NCBI GenBank assembly: GCA_021815285.1
Contig: JAKAHE010000025.1
Span: 1-14,813 of the forward strand
Reading direction: 5' to 3'
Source: Nitrospirota bacterium
GTDB taxonomy: Bacteria > Nitrospirota > JACRHJ01
Length of the DNA: 14,813 nucleotides
Within the stretch, counting starts at the first letter, position 1, and every line of letters starts with the position of its first letter. The position numbers and the translations under genes were made by a program. Of the stretch, positions 1-6,931 are shown one piece after another. The notes below the pieces were generated by a model, which saw nothing but the letters and a program-made list of their open reading frames with translations, did not search any database and had not been told where the DNA came from.

Positions 1-22
1 CCCGGGCAATAAAAATGACCAT

Positions 23-48
23 AAAAAAGCCCCGCGATTTGCGGGGCT
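23..48 (-). terminator. Intrinsic terminator of the atpB-atpE operon
   Basis: Read on the minus strand, an 8-bp perfect GC-rich stem (AGCCCCGC / GCGGGGCT) with a 5-nt loop is followed by a run of six T. It lies about 120 bp past the atpE TAA stop, with no gene between, so it most likely ends the atpBE transcript. The T-run is on the minus-strand side only, so termination is directional. Confidence 0.9.
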
Positions 49-70
49 GTATGCTTACCCTTAGAGTTCG

Positions 71-157
71 GATCTGCCGGTTTCATTGCTACCCATGCCG
101 CACGGTAACGGCCAAAGTGCGAGCCGGGTCCGCCGGTTTTCTTGCTGACTATGCCCC
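71..157. repeat. Imperfect direct repeat in the atpE 3' untranslated region
   Basis: Two related stretches, 71-101 and 127-157, align without gaps at roughly 23 of 31 positions and share the cores GCCGGTTT, TTGCT and ATGCC. The period is 56 bp. They lie between the atpE stop and its terminator. I see no reading frame or known RNA motif that explains them; an old local duplication is the simplest account. Confidence 0.35.
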
Positions 158-166
158 CTTCCCACT

Positions 167-520
167 TTAGAATATCTTGTAGGGGTTCACGAAGAGCAGG
201 ATGAGTGAAACGACCAGGGCGTAGATGGCCAGGGACTCGATCATGGCGAAGGCGATGATCATGGTGGTCATGATCTTGCCGGAAACGCCTGGGTTCCTGG
301 AGATGCCCTAAAGGGCGCCGTTGGCGGCGATACCCTGACCGATGCCGGTGCCGAGCGCGGCAAAGCCGATTCCGAGGCCTGCGCCGAGCGCAACAAGGCC
401 GTACACGCCCTTGCTGCCGCCGCCGGTTGCCGCTGCCGCTGCCTGGTCCGCCAAGGCGACAGGCGCGGAGATTGCCACTGCTATAAGGCTGAAGAGCACG
501 AGAAGAAGCGATTTCTTCAT
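167..520 (-). CDS. atpE: ATP synthase Fo subunit c, interrupted by an in-frame TAG codon
   Basis: Subunit c forms the rotor ring of F-type ATP synthase in the inner membrane. The frame from ATG 518-520 to TAA 167-169 would give 117 residues. It has a signal-like segment (1-24, ALA before D25), a short Ala/Gly linker, glycine-rich helix 1 (about 38-66, GTGIGQG), a polar loop (RNP at 75-77) and helix 2 with the ion-carrying E95 in AMIES, ending NPYKIF. Codon 71 is TAG (plus 308-310), between GAL and GISRNP. Translation stopping there would give a 70-residue peptide without helix 2 or E95, which could not work. The sequence after the stop is fully conserved in character, so this is a single-base change (CAG or similar to TAG), recent loss, sequence error or read-through. 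The SD AAAGGAGG sits about 8 nt before the ATG. It follows atpB in one transcript. Confidence 0.9.
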
Positions 521-616
521 TTTGTTATGTCCTCCTTTCCTAATTGATGGATATCTGGAACCTTATGAAATATTAAAACCTGGATTCCCGCCTTAATATA
601 ACCCCCCAGGCCCCCT

Positions 617-1288
617 TTAGTGCGCCTCTTCGACGGCGCCGGAGATATAGAGCATCGTCAGGAGTATGAAAACGAAGGCCTGGACGAAGCTTGTGAAGAC
701 CTGGAGCCCGACCATTATGGACGGGACGGCCAGAGGCACGAGCAGGAGAAGCACGGCGACGACCAGGTCCTCGCCCTTTATATTACCGAAGAGTCGAAGC
801 GAGAGGGATATTGGACGGGCAAGGTGTCCGATGAGTTCTATGAAGAACATCGCCGGGGCGAGCCACGCGACCGGCCCGAGGAAGTGCTTTATGTAGTGGA
901 AACCGTGTTTGCGTATGCCGACGAAATGCGTGGAAACGAAGACCACTATTGCGCAGGCCAGGGTGGTGTTTATGTTGTCCGTGGGTGACTCGAAGCCGGG
1001 GACAACGTCCATTATGTTGGCGAGAAGTATAAACGCGCCCGCCGTCGCAATGAGCGGGAAGTAGTCCATGCCCTTCGGGCCCATCGTCGTGGTCGTGAAA
1101 TCACGAAGGCCGCCGACGAATGCCTCCACTATATTCTGAAGCTTGCCCGGCACGGGCTTGAGACTGCCCCGCACCATGAATGCGATGACGATGAGGATGG
1201 CCATCACAAGCCAGGTATAGGCGACAAACGGGGGGACGTGCCACGACCCCAGGGTAAAACCATGTATGAAAAGCGGCGCTTCTTTCAT
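617..1288 (-). CDS. atpB: ATP synthase Fo subunit a
   Basis: Subunit a is the stator half-channel protein that passes ions to the c-ring. The 223-residue product has the usual length for compact bacterial forms and several hydrophobic helices (about 22-39, 77-94, 108-124, 140-155, 173-215). The essential arginine is R165 in SLRLFGN. E151 in FFIELIGHLARP and Q203 in FTSFVQAFVF match other conserved helix positions. The start ATG (1286-1288) has an SD-like AGAGG 5 nt upstream. It is the first gene of a two-gene unit with atpE (96-bp gap). No atpI precedes it and the F1 genes are not nearby. A separate atpB-atpE pair is a known arrangement in Geobacter-type genomes. Expression is probably driven by the promoter at 1329-1358. 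Confidence 0.97.
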   Translation of the reverse strand: MKEAPLFIHGFTLGSWHVPPFVAYTWLVMAILIVIAFMVRGSLKPVPGKLQNIVEAFVGGLRDFTTTTMGPKGMDYFPLIATAGAFILLANIMDVVPGFESPTDNINTTLACAIVVFVSTHFVGIRKHGFHYIKHFLGPVAWLAPAMFFIELIGHLARPISLSLRLFGNIKGEDLVVAVLLLLVPLAVPSIMVGLQVFTSFVQAFVFILLTMLYISGAVEEAH

Positions 1289-1328
1289 CTCTACCTCTGT
1301 CGATTATGGAATTATAAGCTACCCGAAG

Positions 1329-1358
1329 TTTATATATCCAAGTGGCGGGCTCTGTCAA
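1329..1358 (-). promoter_or_regulatory. Candidate sigma70 promoter for atpB-atpE
   Basis: On the minus strand a perfect -35 TTGACA (1358-1353) is followed by an 18-nt spacer and TATAAA (1334-1329). Transcription would start near 1322, leaving about 34 nt of leader before the atpB ATG. A TATAAT at 1316-1311 is nearby but has only a poor -35 (TGGATA). Confidence 0.6.
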
Positions 1359-1368
1359 GAATTTTCGG

Positions 1369-1385
1369 TATAAAAAGTTTTTATA
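1369..1385. promoter_or_regulatory. 17-bp AT palindrome in the divergent control region, possible operator
   Basis: TATAAAAA and TTTTTATA flank a single central G, giving a perfect inverted repeat. It lies between the two outward-facing -35 elements (1353-1358 on the minus strand, 1422-1427 on the plus strand), where a regulator could act on both promoters. It could equally be AT-rich UP-element DNA. The right arm overlaps a TATAAT (1382-1387) that lacks a convincing -35. Confidence 0.35.
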
Positions 1386-1421
1386 ATAAACTAAGAAAAC
1401 ATAAGGGGTTTGATGATTGTA

Positions 1422-1450
1422 TTTACAAGTTTAATTTAAGGTGTTATAAT
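1422..1450 (+). promoter_or_regulatory. Candidate sigma70 promoter for the chemosensory operon
   Basis: The -35 TTTACA (1422-1427, one mismatch from TTGACA) is followed by a 17-nt spacer and a perfect TATAAT (1445-1450). The expected start near 1457 leaves a leader of about 26 nt. A GGAG at 1474-1477 lies 5 nt before the first ATG. It is the only strong promoter-like site I found on the plus strand ahead of the long gene series. Confidence 0.65.
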
Positions 1451-1482
1451 CGCCCGGATTCGGAAAATGCGCTGGAGACAGA

Positions 1483-2709
1483 ATGAGCCTGGTTGGACGC
1501 CTGGAGGACCTGGCGCTTGCAGATATCTTCCAGATTATAAGCCTGAGCAAAAAAACAGGGACCCTTATCCTGAAGAACAAGACGAAGGGTTCCGCCGTTG
1601 TCGTTTTTAAAAACGGGCAGATAATTCAGGCCGCGACGGACGATATCCGCGACACGCTTGGCAATATACTTATCTCGAAAGGCTATATCTCTGAAGACGG
1701 CCTGACCCGCGCGCTTGGCGTCCAGAAGAATATGAAGGGCGTCAAGCGACTGGGCCAGATACTCGTTGAGACGGGCGAGATTTCCCAGGAGGTGCTGGAG
1801 GAGACGATAAGGGAGCAGATAGAGAATATGGTCTACTCCCTCCTGGCATGGGAAGACGGGTTTTTCAACTTCGACCTGGGCAACGTCTCCGTGTCGGACA
1901 AGATAGAAGTCGTAACGCATGATTTCCTGCTTAAGGCCGGCCTGAGTCCCGAGTATCTCCTGATGGAGAGCGCAAGGGTGCTGGACGAGAAGAAGCGGGA
2001 AAAGAAGGGAAAGGCCTCCATGCCTTCCGGCGTCGAACAAAGTCCGGCGCCGGAGGATAAGACAAAGGTCTCAGAGTTCGCGCAGTTCCTTCAGGAACAG
2101 GGCGTTGCGCCTTCCATTCCGTCGGCTGAGGAAAGAGCCGTTTCGGGCAAGGACAGGGAACTGAACCAGCTTAAGTCGATGTTCGAGGAGCTCAGGTTCC
2201 CTTCGGCCACGGCGGAGATAACGCTGCTGATACTCAGGTATGCAAGCGAACTCGTGAGCCGGGCGGTGCTTTTCATGGTTACGAGGGACGAGATACGGGG
2301 GCTTGGGCAGTTCGGCATGGAGTTCCATGACGAATCTCCGGACAGGCGCGTCAGGAAGATAAGAGTCCCCGTGAAGGAGTCGTCCATATTTTCGGATGTG
2401 ATACGCGACAAGCGGACAAAGATAGGCTGTTTTACGGACAGCGCCTGGGATATGTACCTCATAAAGGAACTGGGCGGGGAGCCGAAAGGGTATTTCCTGG
2501 TGCCGATGATTAGCAACGGCAGGGTCGCCGCAATACTTTACGGCGATAACCTGCCTGAAGACAGGCCGATTCCCGGCATTTCCGGCCTGGAAATATTCGT
2601 GCACCAGGCGGGGCTTGCCATGGAAAAGGCGCTGCTGGAGCGGAGGATTTCAGATCTCGAAAAACAGCTCTCGTCGGGGCGCCATCAGCCCGGAACAAAG
2701 CGGGCATAG
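1483..2709 (+). CDS. DUF4388 (PATAN-like) protein with C-terminal GAF-like domain
   Basis: The 408-residue protein has no signal peptide or membrane helix, so it should be cytoplasmic. Residues 3-165 match the DUF4388 pattern: GRLEDLALADIFQIISLSKK, then TGTL and a GQIIQA turn near 45-50. Residues 170-230 are charged and low-complexity. Residues 230-385 look like a GAF-type sensor domain (for example FLVPMISNGRVAAILYGDN near 338-356). The C-terminus (380-396) may form a short coiled coil. DUF4388 is related to the PATAN domain, which in cyanobacteria works with CheY-like receivers in motility control. Here it sits 21 bp before a cheY-like gene, so a signalling role is likely, though its ligand or partner is not visible. 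First gene after the promoter at 1422-1450. Confidence 0.85.
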   Translation: MSLVGRLEDLALADIFQIISLSKKTGTLILKNKTKGSAVVVFKNGQIIQAATDDIRDTLGNILISKGYISEDGLTRALGVQKNMKGVKRLGQILVETGEISQEVLEETIREQIENMVYSLLAWEDGFFNFDLGNVSVSDKIEVVTHDFLLKAGLSPEYLLMESARVLDEKKREKKGKASMPSGVEQSPAPEDKTKVSEFAQFLQEQGVAPSIPSAEERAVSGKDRELNQLKSMFEELRFPSATAEITLLILRYASELVSRAVLFMVTRDEIRGLGQFGMEFHDESPDRRVRKIRVPVKESSIFSDVIRDKRTKIGCFTDSAWDMYLIKELGGEPKGYFLVPMISNGRVAAILYGDNLPEDRPIPGISGLEIFVHQAGLAMEKALLERRISDLEKQLSSGRHQPGTKRA

Positions 2710-2730
2710 AGCATGAGGAGACATCCTTAA

Positions 2731-3099
2731 ATGCCATATTCCGTACTTATAGTGGAAGATTCGAGGGCCATGAGGGGACTTATCCGGGCGACCGTCGAGC
2801 AGATGCCGGGTTTTTCGACGTTCGAGGCCGCGAACGGCTTCGACGCCTTGAAAAACCTGCCGGCGCGAAAATACGACCTTATCATTACGGACATAAACAT
2901 GCCCGATATTAACGGGCTGGAACTGATAAGCTTCGTGAAGGGCCACCCGGACTACAAGGACATACCGCTTATAATCGTAAGCACGGAGCGCAGCGACGAG
3001 GATATGGAACGCGGCCTGAAACTCGGCGCGTCAGGTTATATTATAAAACCCTTCAAGGGCAACGAGCTTCAGGAGCTTGTAAGGAACGTGCTGAAGTAG
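2731..3099 (+). CDS. cheY: CheY-like single-domain response regulator
   Basis: A stand-alone receiver domain of 122 residues with no output domain. The expected sites are present: acidic pair E9-D10, phosphoacceptor D54 in LIITDINMPD, switch S84 in IIVSTE, aromatic Y103 and lysine K106 in GYIIKPF. Such proteins take phosphate from CheA and bind a motor, pilus ATPase or other target. It lies 21 bp after the DUF4388 gene and 11 bp before cheA, so CheA is its obvious kinase. The SD GAGGAG (2715-2720) is 10 nt from the ATG. What it binds cannot be told from the sequence. A regulatory partnership with the upstream DUF4388 protein is possible. Confidence 0.95.
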   Translation: MPYSVLIVEDSRAMRGLIRATVEQMPGFSTFEAANGFDALKNLPARKYDLIITDINMPDINGLELISFVKGHPDYKDIPLIIVSTERSDEDMERGLKLGASGYIIKPFKGNELQELVRNVLK

Positions 3100-3110
3100 G
3101 AGGATTTCGG

Positions 3111-5093
3111 ATGGCAGGGAAGGACGACAAGTCCAGGGGAGAATTCCTGGCCGAGAGCGAGGACATCCTCGAAGACCTGGGCCAGCAGCTTACCCGCATG
3201 GACGAGATGACCGAGTCCGGCGAGGTGGACCCGGATGTCGTCAACGCGATATTCCGCGGAGTCCATTCCTTGAAAGGCCTCTCGGGGATGTTCGGTTTCG
3301 AGGGCATCTCGCAACTCTCCCACCAGCTCGAATCTCTTCTCGACGCCCTCCGCCTTGGCAAACTGGCCATCTCGCACGACATAACCTCCGTGATATTCGC
3401 CGCGCTGGACAGGCTCAAGATTCTCTCCGAGGACATAAGCCGTGGCGGGAAGGAACGCTCCGACTACGCAGACGTATCCTCCATGATAGAGGACGCGCTC
3501 TCCAGGGGGCATGGACGGGATGCAAAGGACATCACGGACGAGATAGAGATAGACTCCCAGGTACTTAAGGTGCTGACAGAGTACGAGGAGCACCGCCTCC
3601 GGGAAAACGTCAAGGCGAAACATTCCATACTTCTTATAAAGGCCCGTTTCGACCTTGCGAGCTTCGACAAAGACCTTACCTCGCTGAACGACCGGCTGAA
3701 GGTTATGGGCGAGATAATCAGCACTCTGCCGACCACCGGAACCGGCCCGGAGATCGGCATAGAGTTCAATATACTCGTCGGGACAAAGGAACCTGTCGAG
3801 AAATTCGTCTCGGAAATCTCCGGGCCGGACGTCCTGGTCTCGGTAATTAAATACAAGGCGGCGCAGAGGAAGGCGGAGCCGGAAGCGAAAACGGTGCGGA
3901 GCCTTTCCAGGACGATACGGGTGGACATCTCCCGGCTCGACAGGATAATGAACATAGTCGGAGAGATAGTGCTCTCCAAGAACATCATCGCCCGGCTCTC
4001 AAAAGACCTTCGCGCAGTGCAGGGATTTCAGGGCATGGCGATAGACCTGTACAAGGCCTCGCGCGGACTCGAGAGGAAGCTTTCCGAGCTTCAGGAGGGG
4101 GTCATCGAAGCCCGCATGGTCCCTATCGGCCAGATATTCACCAGGCTCTCGCAGGCGGTAAGGAAATACTCGTCCGAGGTGGGCAAGGATATACGCATGG
4201 AGATGCTCGGAGAGGACACGGAGCTCGACAAGCTCGTGGTTGAGGAAATATCGGACCCCCTGATGCACCTGATAAGAAACGCCATAGACCACGGCATAGA
4301 GTCTCCGCAGGAAAGGGCCAGGCGAGGCAAGCCGCCGCGCGGGAAGATACGACTGAACGCCTACCCTAAAGGGAACCGTGTCGCCATATCCGTCGAGGAC
4401 GACGGCGGCGGCATAGACCCGGAAAGGGTCTGGCGCAAAGCCGTCGAGAAGGGGCTTGCGGATCCTTCCGAGACGCCCACCAGGCGCGAGATGCTCGATC
4501 TTATATTCCTGCCGGGTTTCTCGACGAAAGAGGAAGTAAGCGAGGTCTCGGGGCGCGGCGTGGGTATGGATGTAGTCAAGCGTAATGTCGCAAAACTGTC
4601 CGGCATCATAGACATCGACACCGAAATCGGGAGGGGAACGAATATCACCATAACCCTGCCCATAACCCTCGCCATAATAAAAGGGCTGATGGTTGAGTCC
4701 GGCGGGGAGAAATTCGCAATGCCGCTCTCGGCTGTATCCGAGACGCTGATGATCGAGCCGGAGAAGGTGAACTCCGTCGAGCGGCGCGAGGTGATAACGC
4801 TGAGGGGCGAAACCCTGCCTCTACTTAGGCTCGACGACATATTCCAGCTTCCGAGGAAAGAAGGCCAGGAATTCATTTACGTCGTCGTGGCGGGCCTTGC
4901 AGAACGCAGGATAGGTTTTGTGGTTGACAGGCTCCTCGGGCAGCAGGAGGTGGTCATAAAGAGCCTTGGAGAGAAGCTAAAGGAACTGCCGGGCATTGCC
5001 GGGGCGACGGAGCTTGGCGACAATGAGGTGGTGCTCGTCCTTGACCTCGAGTCCCTGATAAACGAATCGACCAAAAAAAGGCAGACGCGGTAA
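3111..5093 (+). CDS. cheA: Chemotaxis histidine kinase CheA
   Basis: A 660-residue CheA with the standard layout. The P1 HPt domain (about 8-110) has phospho-accepting H52 in VHSLKG. A P2-like region (about 170-248) starts at HSILLIKARF. P3 dimerisation is near 268-330 (VDISRLDRIMNIVGEIVLSK). The P4 ATPase has N-box HLIRNAIDHG (386-395), G1 DDGGG (430-434), FLPGFST (466-472) and GRGVGM (481-486). The P5 CheW-like domain covers about 522-655. All catalytic motifs are present, so it should be active. The SD TAGGAGG overlaps the cheY stop, 11 bp away, so the two are co-translated. It would dock to the receptor at 10852 through the CheWs at 5918 and 13767. Confidence 0.97.
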   Translation: MAGKDDKSRGEFLAESEDILEDLGQQLTRMDEMTESGEVDPDVVNAIFRGVHSLKGLSGMFGFEGISQLSHQLESLLDALRLGKLAISHDITSVIFAALDRLKILSEDISRGGKERSDYADVSSMIEDALSRGHGRDAKDITDEIEIDSQVLKVLTEYEEHRLRENVKAKHSILLIKARFDLASFDKDLTSLNDRLKVMGEIISTLPTTGTGPEIGIEFNILVGTKEPVEKFVSEISGPDVLVSVIKYKAAQRKAEPEAKTVRSLSRTIRVDISRLDRIMNIVGEIVLSKNIIARLSKDLRAVQGFQGMAIDLYKASRGLERKLSELQEGVIEARMVPIGQIFTRLSQAVRKYSSEVGKDIRMEMLGEDTELDKLVVEEISDPLMHLIRNAIDHGIESPQERARRGKPPRGKIRLNAYPKGNRVAISVEDDGGGIDPERVWRKAVEKGLADPSETPTRREMLDLIFLPGFSTKEEVSEVSGRGVGMDVVKRNVAKLSGIIDIDTEIGRGTNITITLPITLAIIKGLMVESGGEKFAMPLSAVSETLMIEPEKVNSVERREVITLRGETLPLLRLDDIFQLPRKEGQEFIYVVVAGLAERRIGFVVDRLLGQQEVVIKSLGEKLKELPGIAGATELGDNEVVLVLDLESLINESTKKRQTR

Positions 5094-5099
5094 AAAACT

Positions 5100-5906
5100 A
5101 TGTACGAAGAGTTCTACGGACTTAAGACAAGATGCTTCTCCAAGACGCCGGACCCGGCCTTCCTTTACATGAGCCGCTCTCACGCCGAGGCGCTGGCGAG
5201 GCTTCAATACGCCGTGGAGGAGCGCGAGGTGGCGCTTTTAACGGGCGAGGTCGGCTCCGGCAAGACCACCCTCACAAGGGCGCTTATCGATTCCCTTGAC
5301 AGCTCTTTCAAGCCCGTATTGATTACGAACCCTCGGCTTTCCCCGGCGCAGTTCCTCCGGGCGCTGGCCAAGAAGCTCGGCGCCGAGAGGCCTATGCACT
5401 ACAAGGCCGACCTCGTGGAGCAGATAAATTCATTTTTATACCAGTTCCATGAAAGGGGGCAGTGCCCCGTAATCATAATAGACGAAGCGCAGCTGATACC
5501 GGGCAAGGACACGTTCGAGGAGATAAGGCTCCTCACCAACTACCAGCTCGACGATACGAACCTTCTCTCGCTTGTGCTCGTCGGCCAGACGGAGATAAAG
5601 GAAAGGCTGAGGCGCCCGGCATACAGGGCGCTTATGCAGAGGATAGGCATAGCATATCACCTGCCGCCCCTGACGGCCCGGGAGACGGCGCTTTACCTGA
5701 CGCACCGGCTTAAGGTGGCGGGCGGGGACGAAAGGATTTTCGACGATAAGGCAATCGAGCTTATACACGCCCGCTCCGGCGGCGTGCCAAGGCTTATAAA
5801 CACCATAGCCACGGGTGCGCTTCTTGCCGGTTTCGGCGCAGGAGAGAGCAGTGTCGGCGCGGGGCTTGTCGAGGACGCGGTCAGGGACCTCGGGTTTCTC
5901 GGATAA
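5100..5906 (+). CDS. ExeA-like AAA ATPase
   Basis: A 268-residue ATPase of the ExeA/GspA (AAA_22) type. The N-terminus MYEEFYGLK...F..TPDP..LY.S..H is typical of this family. Walker A GEVGSGKTT is at 49-57, Walker B VIIIDEAQ at 124-131, sensor-1 LVLVGQTE at 158-165, a candidate arginine finger R181, and a sensor-2-like GGVPRLIN at 228-235. Family members often carry a C-terminal membrane and peptidoglycan-binding part and help place secretion or pilus machinery. This one is only the ATPase core. It begins 6 bp after cheA with no clear SD, implying translational coupling. Its presence inside a che operon is unusual and may point to an envelope or pilus-related output, which is inference. Confidence 0.88.
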   Translation: MYEEFYGLKTRCFSKTPDPAFLYMSRSHAEALARLQYAVEEREVALLTGEVGSGKTTLTRALIDSLDSSFKPVLITNPRLSPAQFLRALAKKLGAERPMHYKADLVEQINSFLYQFHERGQCPVIIIDEAQLIPGKDTFEEIRLLTNYQLDDTNLLSLVLVGQTEIKERLRRPAYRALMQRIGIAYHLPPLTARETALYLTHRLKVAGGDERIFDDKAIELIHARSGGVPRLINTIATGALLAGFGAGESSVGAGLVEDAVRDLGFLG

Positions 5907-5917
5907 GGGCTTAAGAA

Positions 5918-6847
5918 ATGGATTTGCTTGAAATAAGAAAAAAAGCCAGGGAGGCAAAAGAGGCCAGGGCGGCAAAGCCGGCGGAGCCTTCCGAATCTTC
6001 ATTGCAGCCACTGCCCGGCGCTGTAAAGAAGGCGGAAAAGCGGGCTCCACGGAAAAAGAAGAAATCCAGGGAAACAACGGCTGATGCCGGAACGGGAATT
6101 ATACAGCCGGAAGAAATTATCTCCCCGGTTCCGGAGCCGGAAGAAGAGTCTTCTGTGTCCGTGGATGGTTCCGAAGCCGAGTCGGTTCAAGATGCCGCGC
6201 CCCTGTCGCCTCCGGCGGATATTGAAACGGTCGTGGAGGCTTCGCAAGGGATGGGAAAAGCCGTTTCCACGCCTGCGGCGGATGCTGATTCCGCTTCGGA
6301 AGAGGGCGATAGCGCCGTTACGCCGTCAGAAGCCAAAGCCGCCCTTCCGCCGGCAGGGAAGGCTTCAAACGCTGCGCCAGGTGTTGAAGCGGTTTCCGCG
6401 CCCTCAGCGCTTCCTGAGAAAATCGAACTCCTGTCGTTCATGCTCGCCGGAGAGGAGTATGCGCTGAAGATGGAAGAGGCAAGAGAGATAATCAGGTGGA
6501 GGAAGCCGACAAAGGTACCGCGCTCGCCGGAGCATATAATTGGCATAATCTCGCTTCGGGGCATAATACTTCCGGTTTTCGACGTAAAGAAACGCCTTGG
6601 CCTGGGCGAGATCAAGCCGTCGCGCCGGACGAGGATTATAGTCGTTTCGGACGGCGGGACCTCCCTGAGCGGGATGGTGGTTGACAGCATAACCGGCGTG
6701 ACCGACATGCCGAGGGAAGGCATAGAGCCGCCGCCGTCGGTGATAAACGGTAGTGAGGCGGAGTTTATAGAGGGAGTCGGAAGGGCCGGAGGCGGCGGGG
6801 GAAGGCTGCTTATTCTGATAAAGACGTCAAGGGCGCTTTCGGCGTAG
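5918..6847 (+). CDS. cheW: CheW adaptor with a long disordered N-terminal tail
   Basis: A 309-residue protein, about twice a normal CheW. The CheW fold occupies roughly 168-308: KIELLSFMLAGEEYALKMEE, then the conserved R214 in SLRG, ILPVFDVKKRLGL, a MVVDSITGV segment and a final strand RLLILIKTS. The first 167 residues are rich in Ala, Pro, Ser and Glu with a basic patch (KKAEKRAPRKKKKSR at 37-51) and have no predicted fold. CheW links receptors to CheA. The tail may be a tether or spacing element, and the basic patch could touch membrane or nucleic acid, but neither is shown. It starts 11 bp after the ATPase gene. A second, normal-sized CheW lies at 13767. Confidence 0.93.
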   Translation: MDLLEIRKKAREAKEARAAKPAEPSESSLQPLPGAVKKAEKRAPRKKKKSRETTADAGTGIIQPEEIISPVPEPEEESSVSVDGSEAESVQDAAPLSPPADIETVVEASQGMGKAVSTPAADADSASEEGDSAVTPSEAKAALPPAGKASNAAPGVEAVSAPSALPEKIELLSFMLAGEEYALKMEEAREIIRWRKPTKVPRSPEHIIGIISLRGIILPVFDVKKRLGLGEIKPSRRTRIIVVSDGGTSLSGMVVDSITGVTDMPREGIEPPPSVINGSEAEFIEGVGRAGGGGGRLLILIKTSRALSA

Positions 6848-6931
6848 GCAAGTGAATTTATATGCAATACAGGCGAGTTCGAGTTTTTTTAGCTCTTAAC
6901 AAGCTCTAAGAACAAAAAGGAGGCGGGAAGG

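Noticed and set aside
308..310. Pyrrolysine or genome-wide amber recoding as the explanation for the atpE TAG
   Set aside because: TAG is the ordinary stop for seven of ten complete plus-strand genes in the window, so general decoding as an amino acid would extend most proteins. A special local read-through cannot be excluded.
308..520. A deliberate 70-residue short protein from atpE
   Set aside because: The sequence past the TAG is a conserved, in-frame second half of subunit c, so a short functional product is far less likely than an interrupted full gene.
1382..1387. Second TATAAT upstream of the chemosensory operon
   Set aside because: No acceptable -35 lies 16-18 bp upstream, and the hexamer is part of the AT palindrome; the site at 1445-1450 is better supported.
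2071..2604. Minus-strand open frames opposite the DUF4388 gene
   Set aside because: Frame shadows of a G+C-rich gene; no family features, and they lie wholly inside a clear plus-strand gene.
6848..6931. Terminator, sigma54 promoter or riboswitch in the 84-bp gap before the cytochrome
   Set aside because: The T-run at about 6884-6890 has no adequate stem before it, GG and GC spacing does not fit the -24/-12 pattern, and no c-di-GMP (GEMM) aptamer core is visible.
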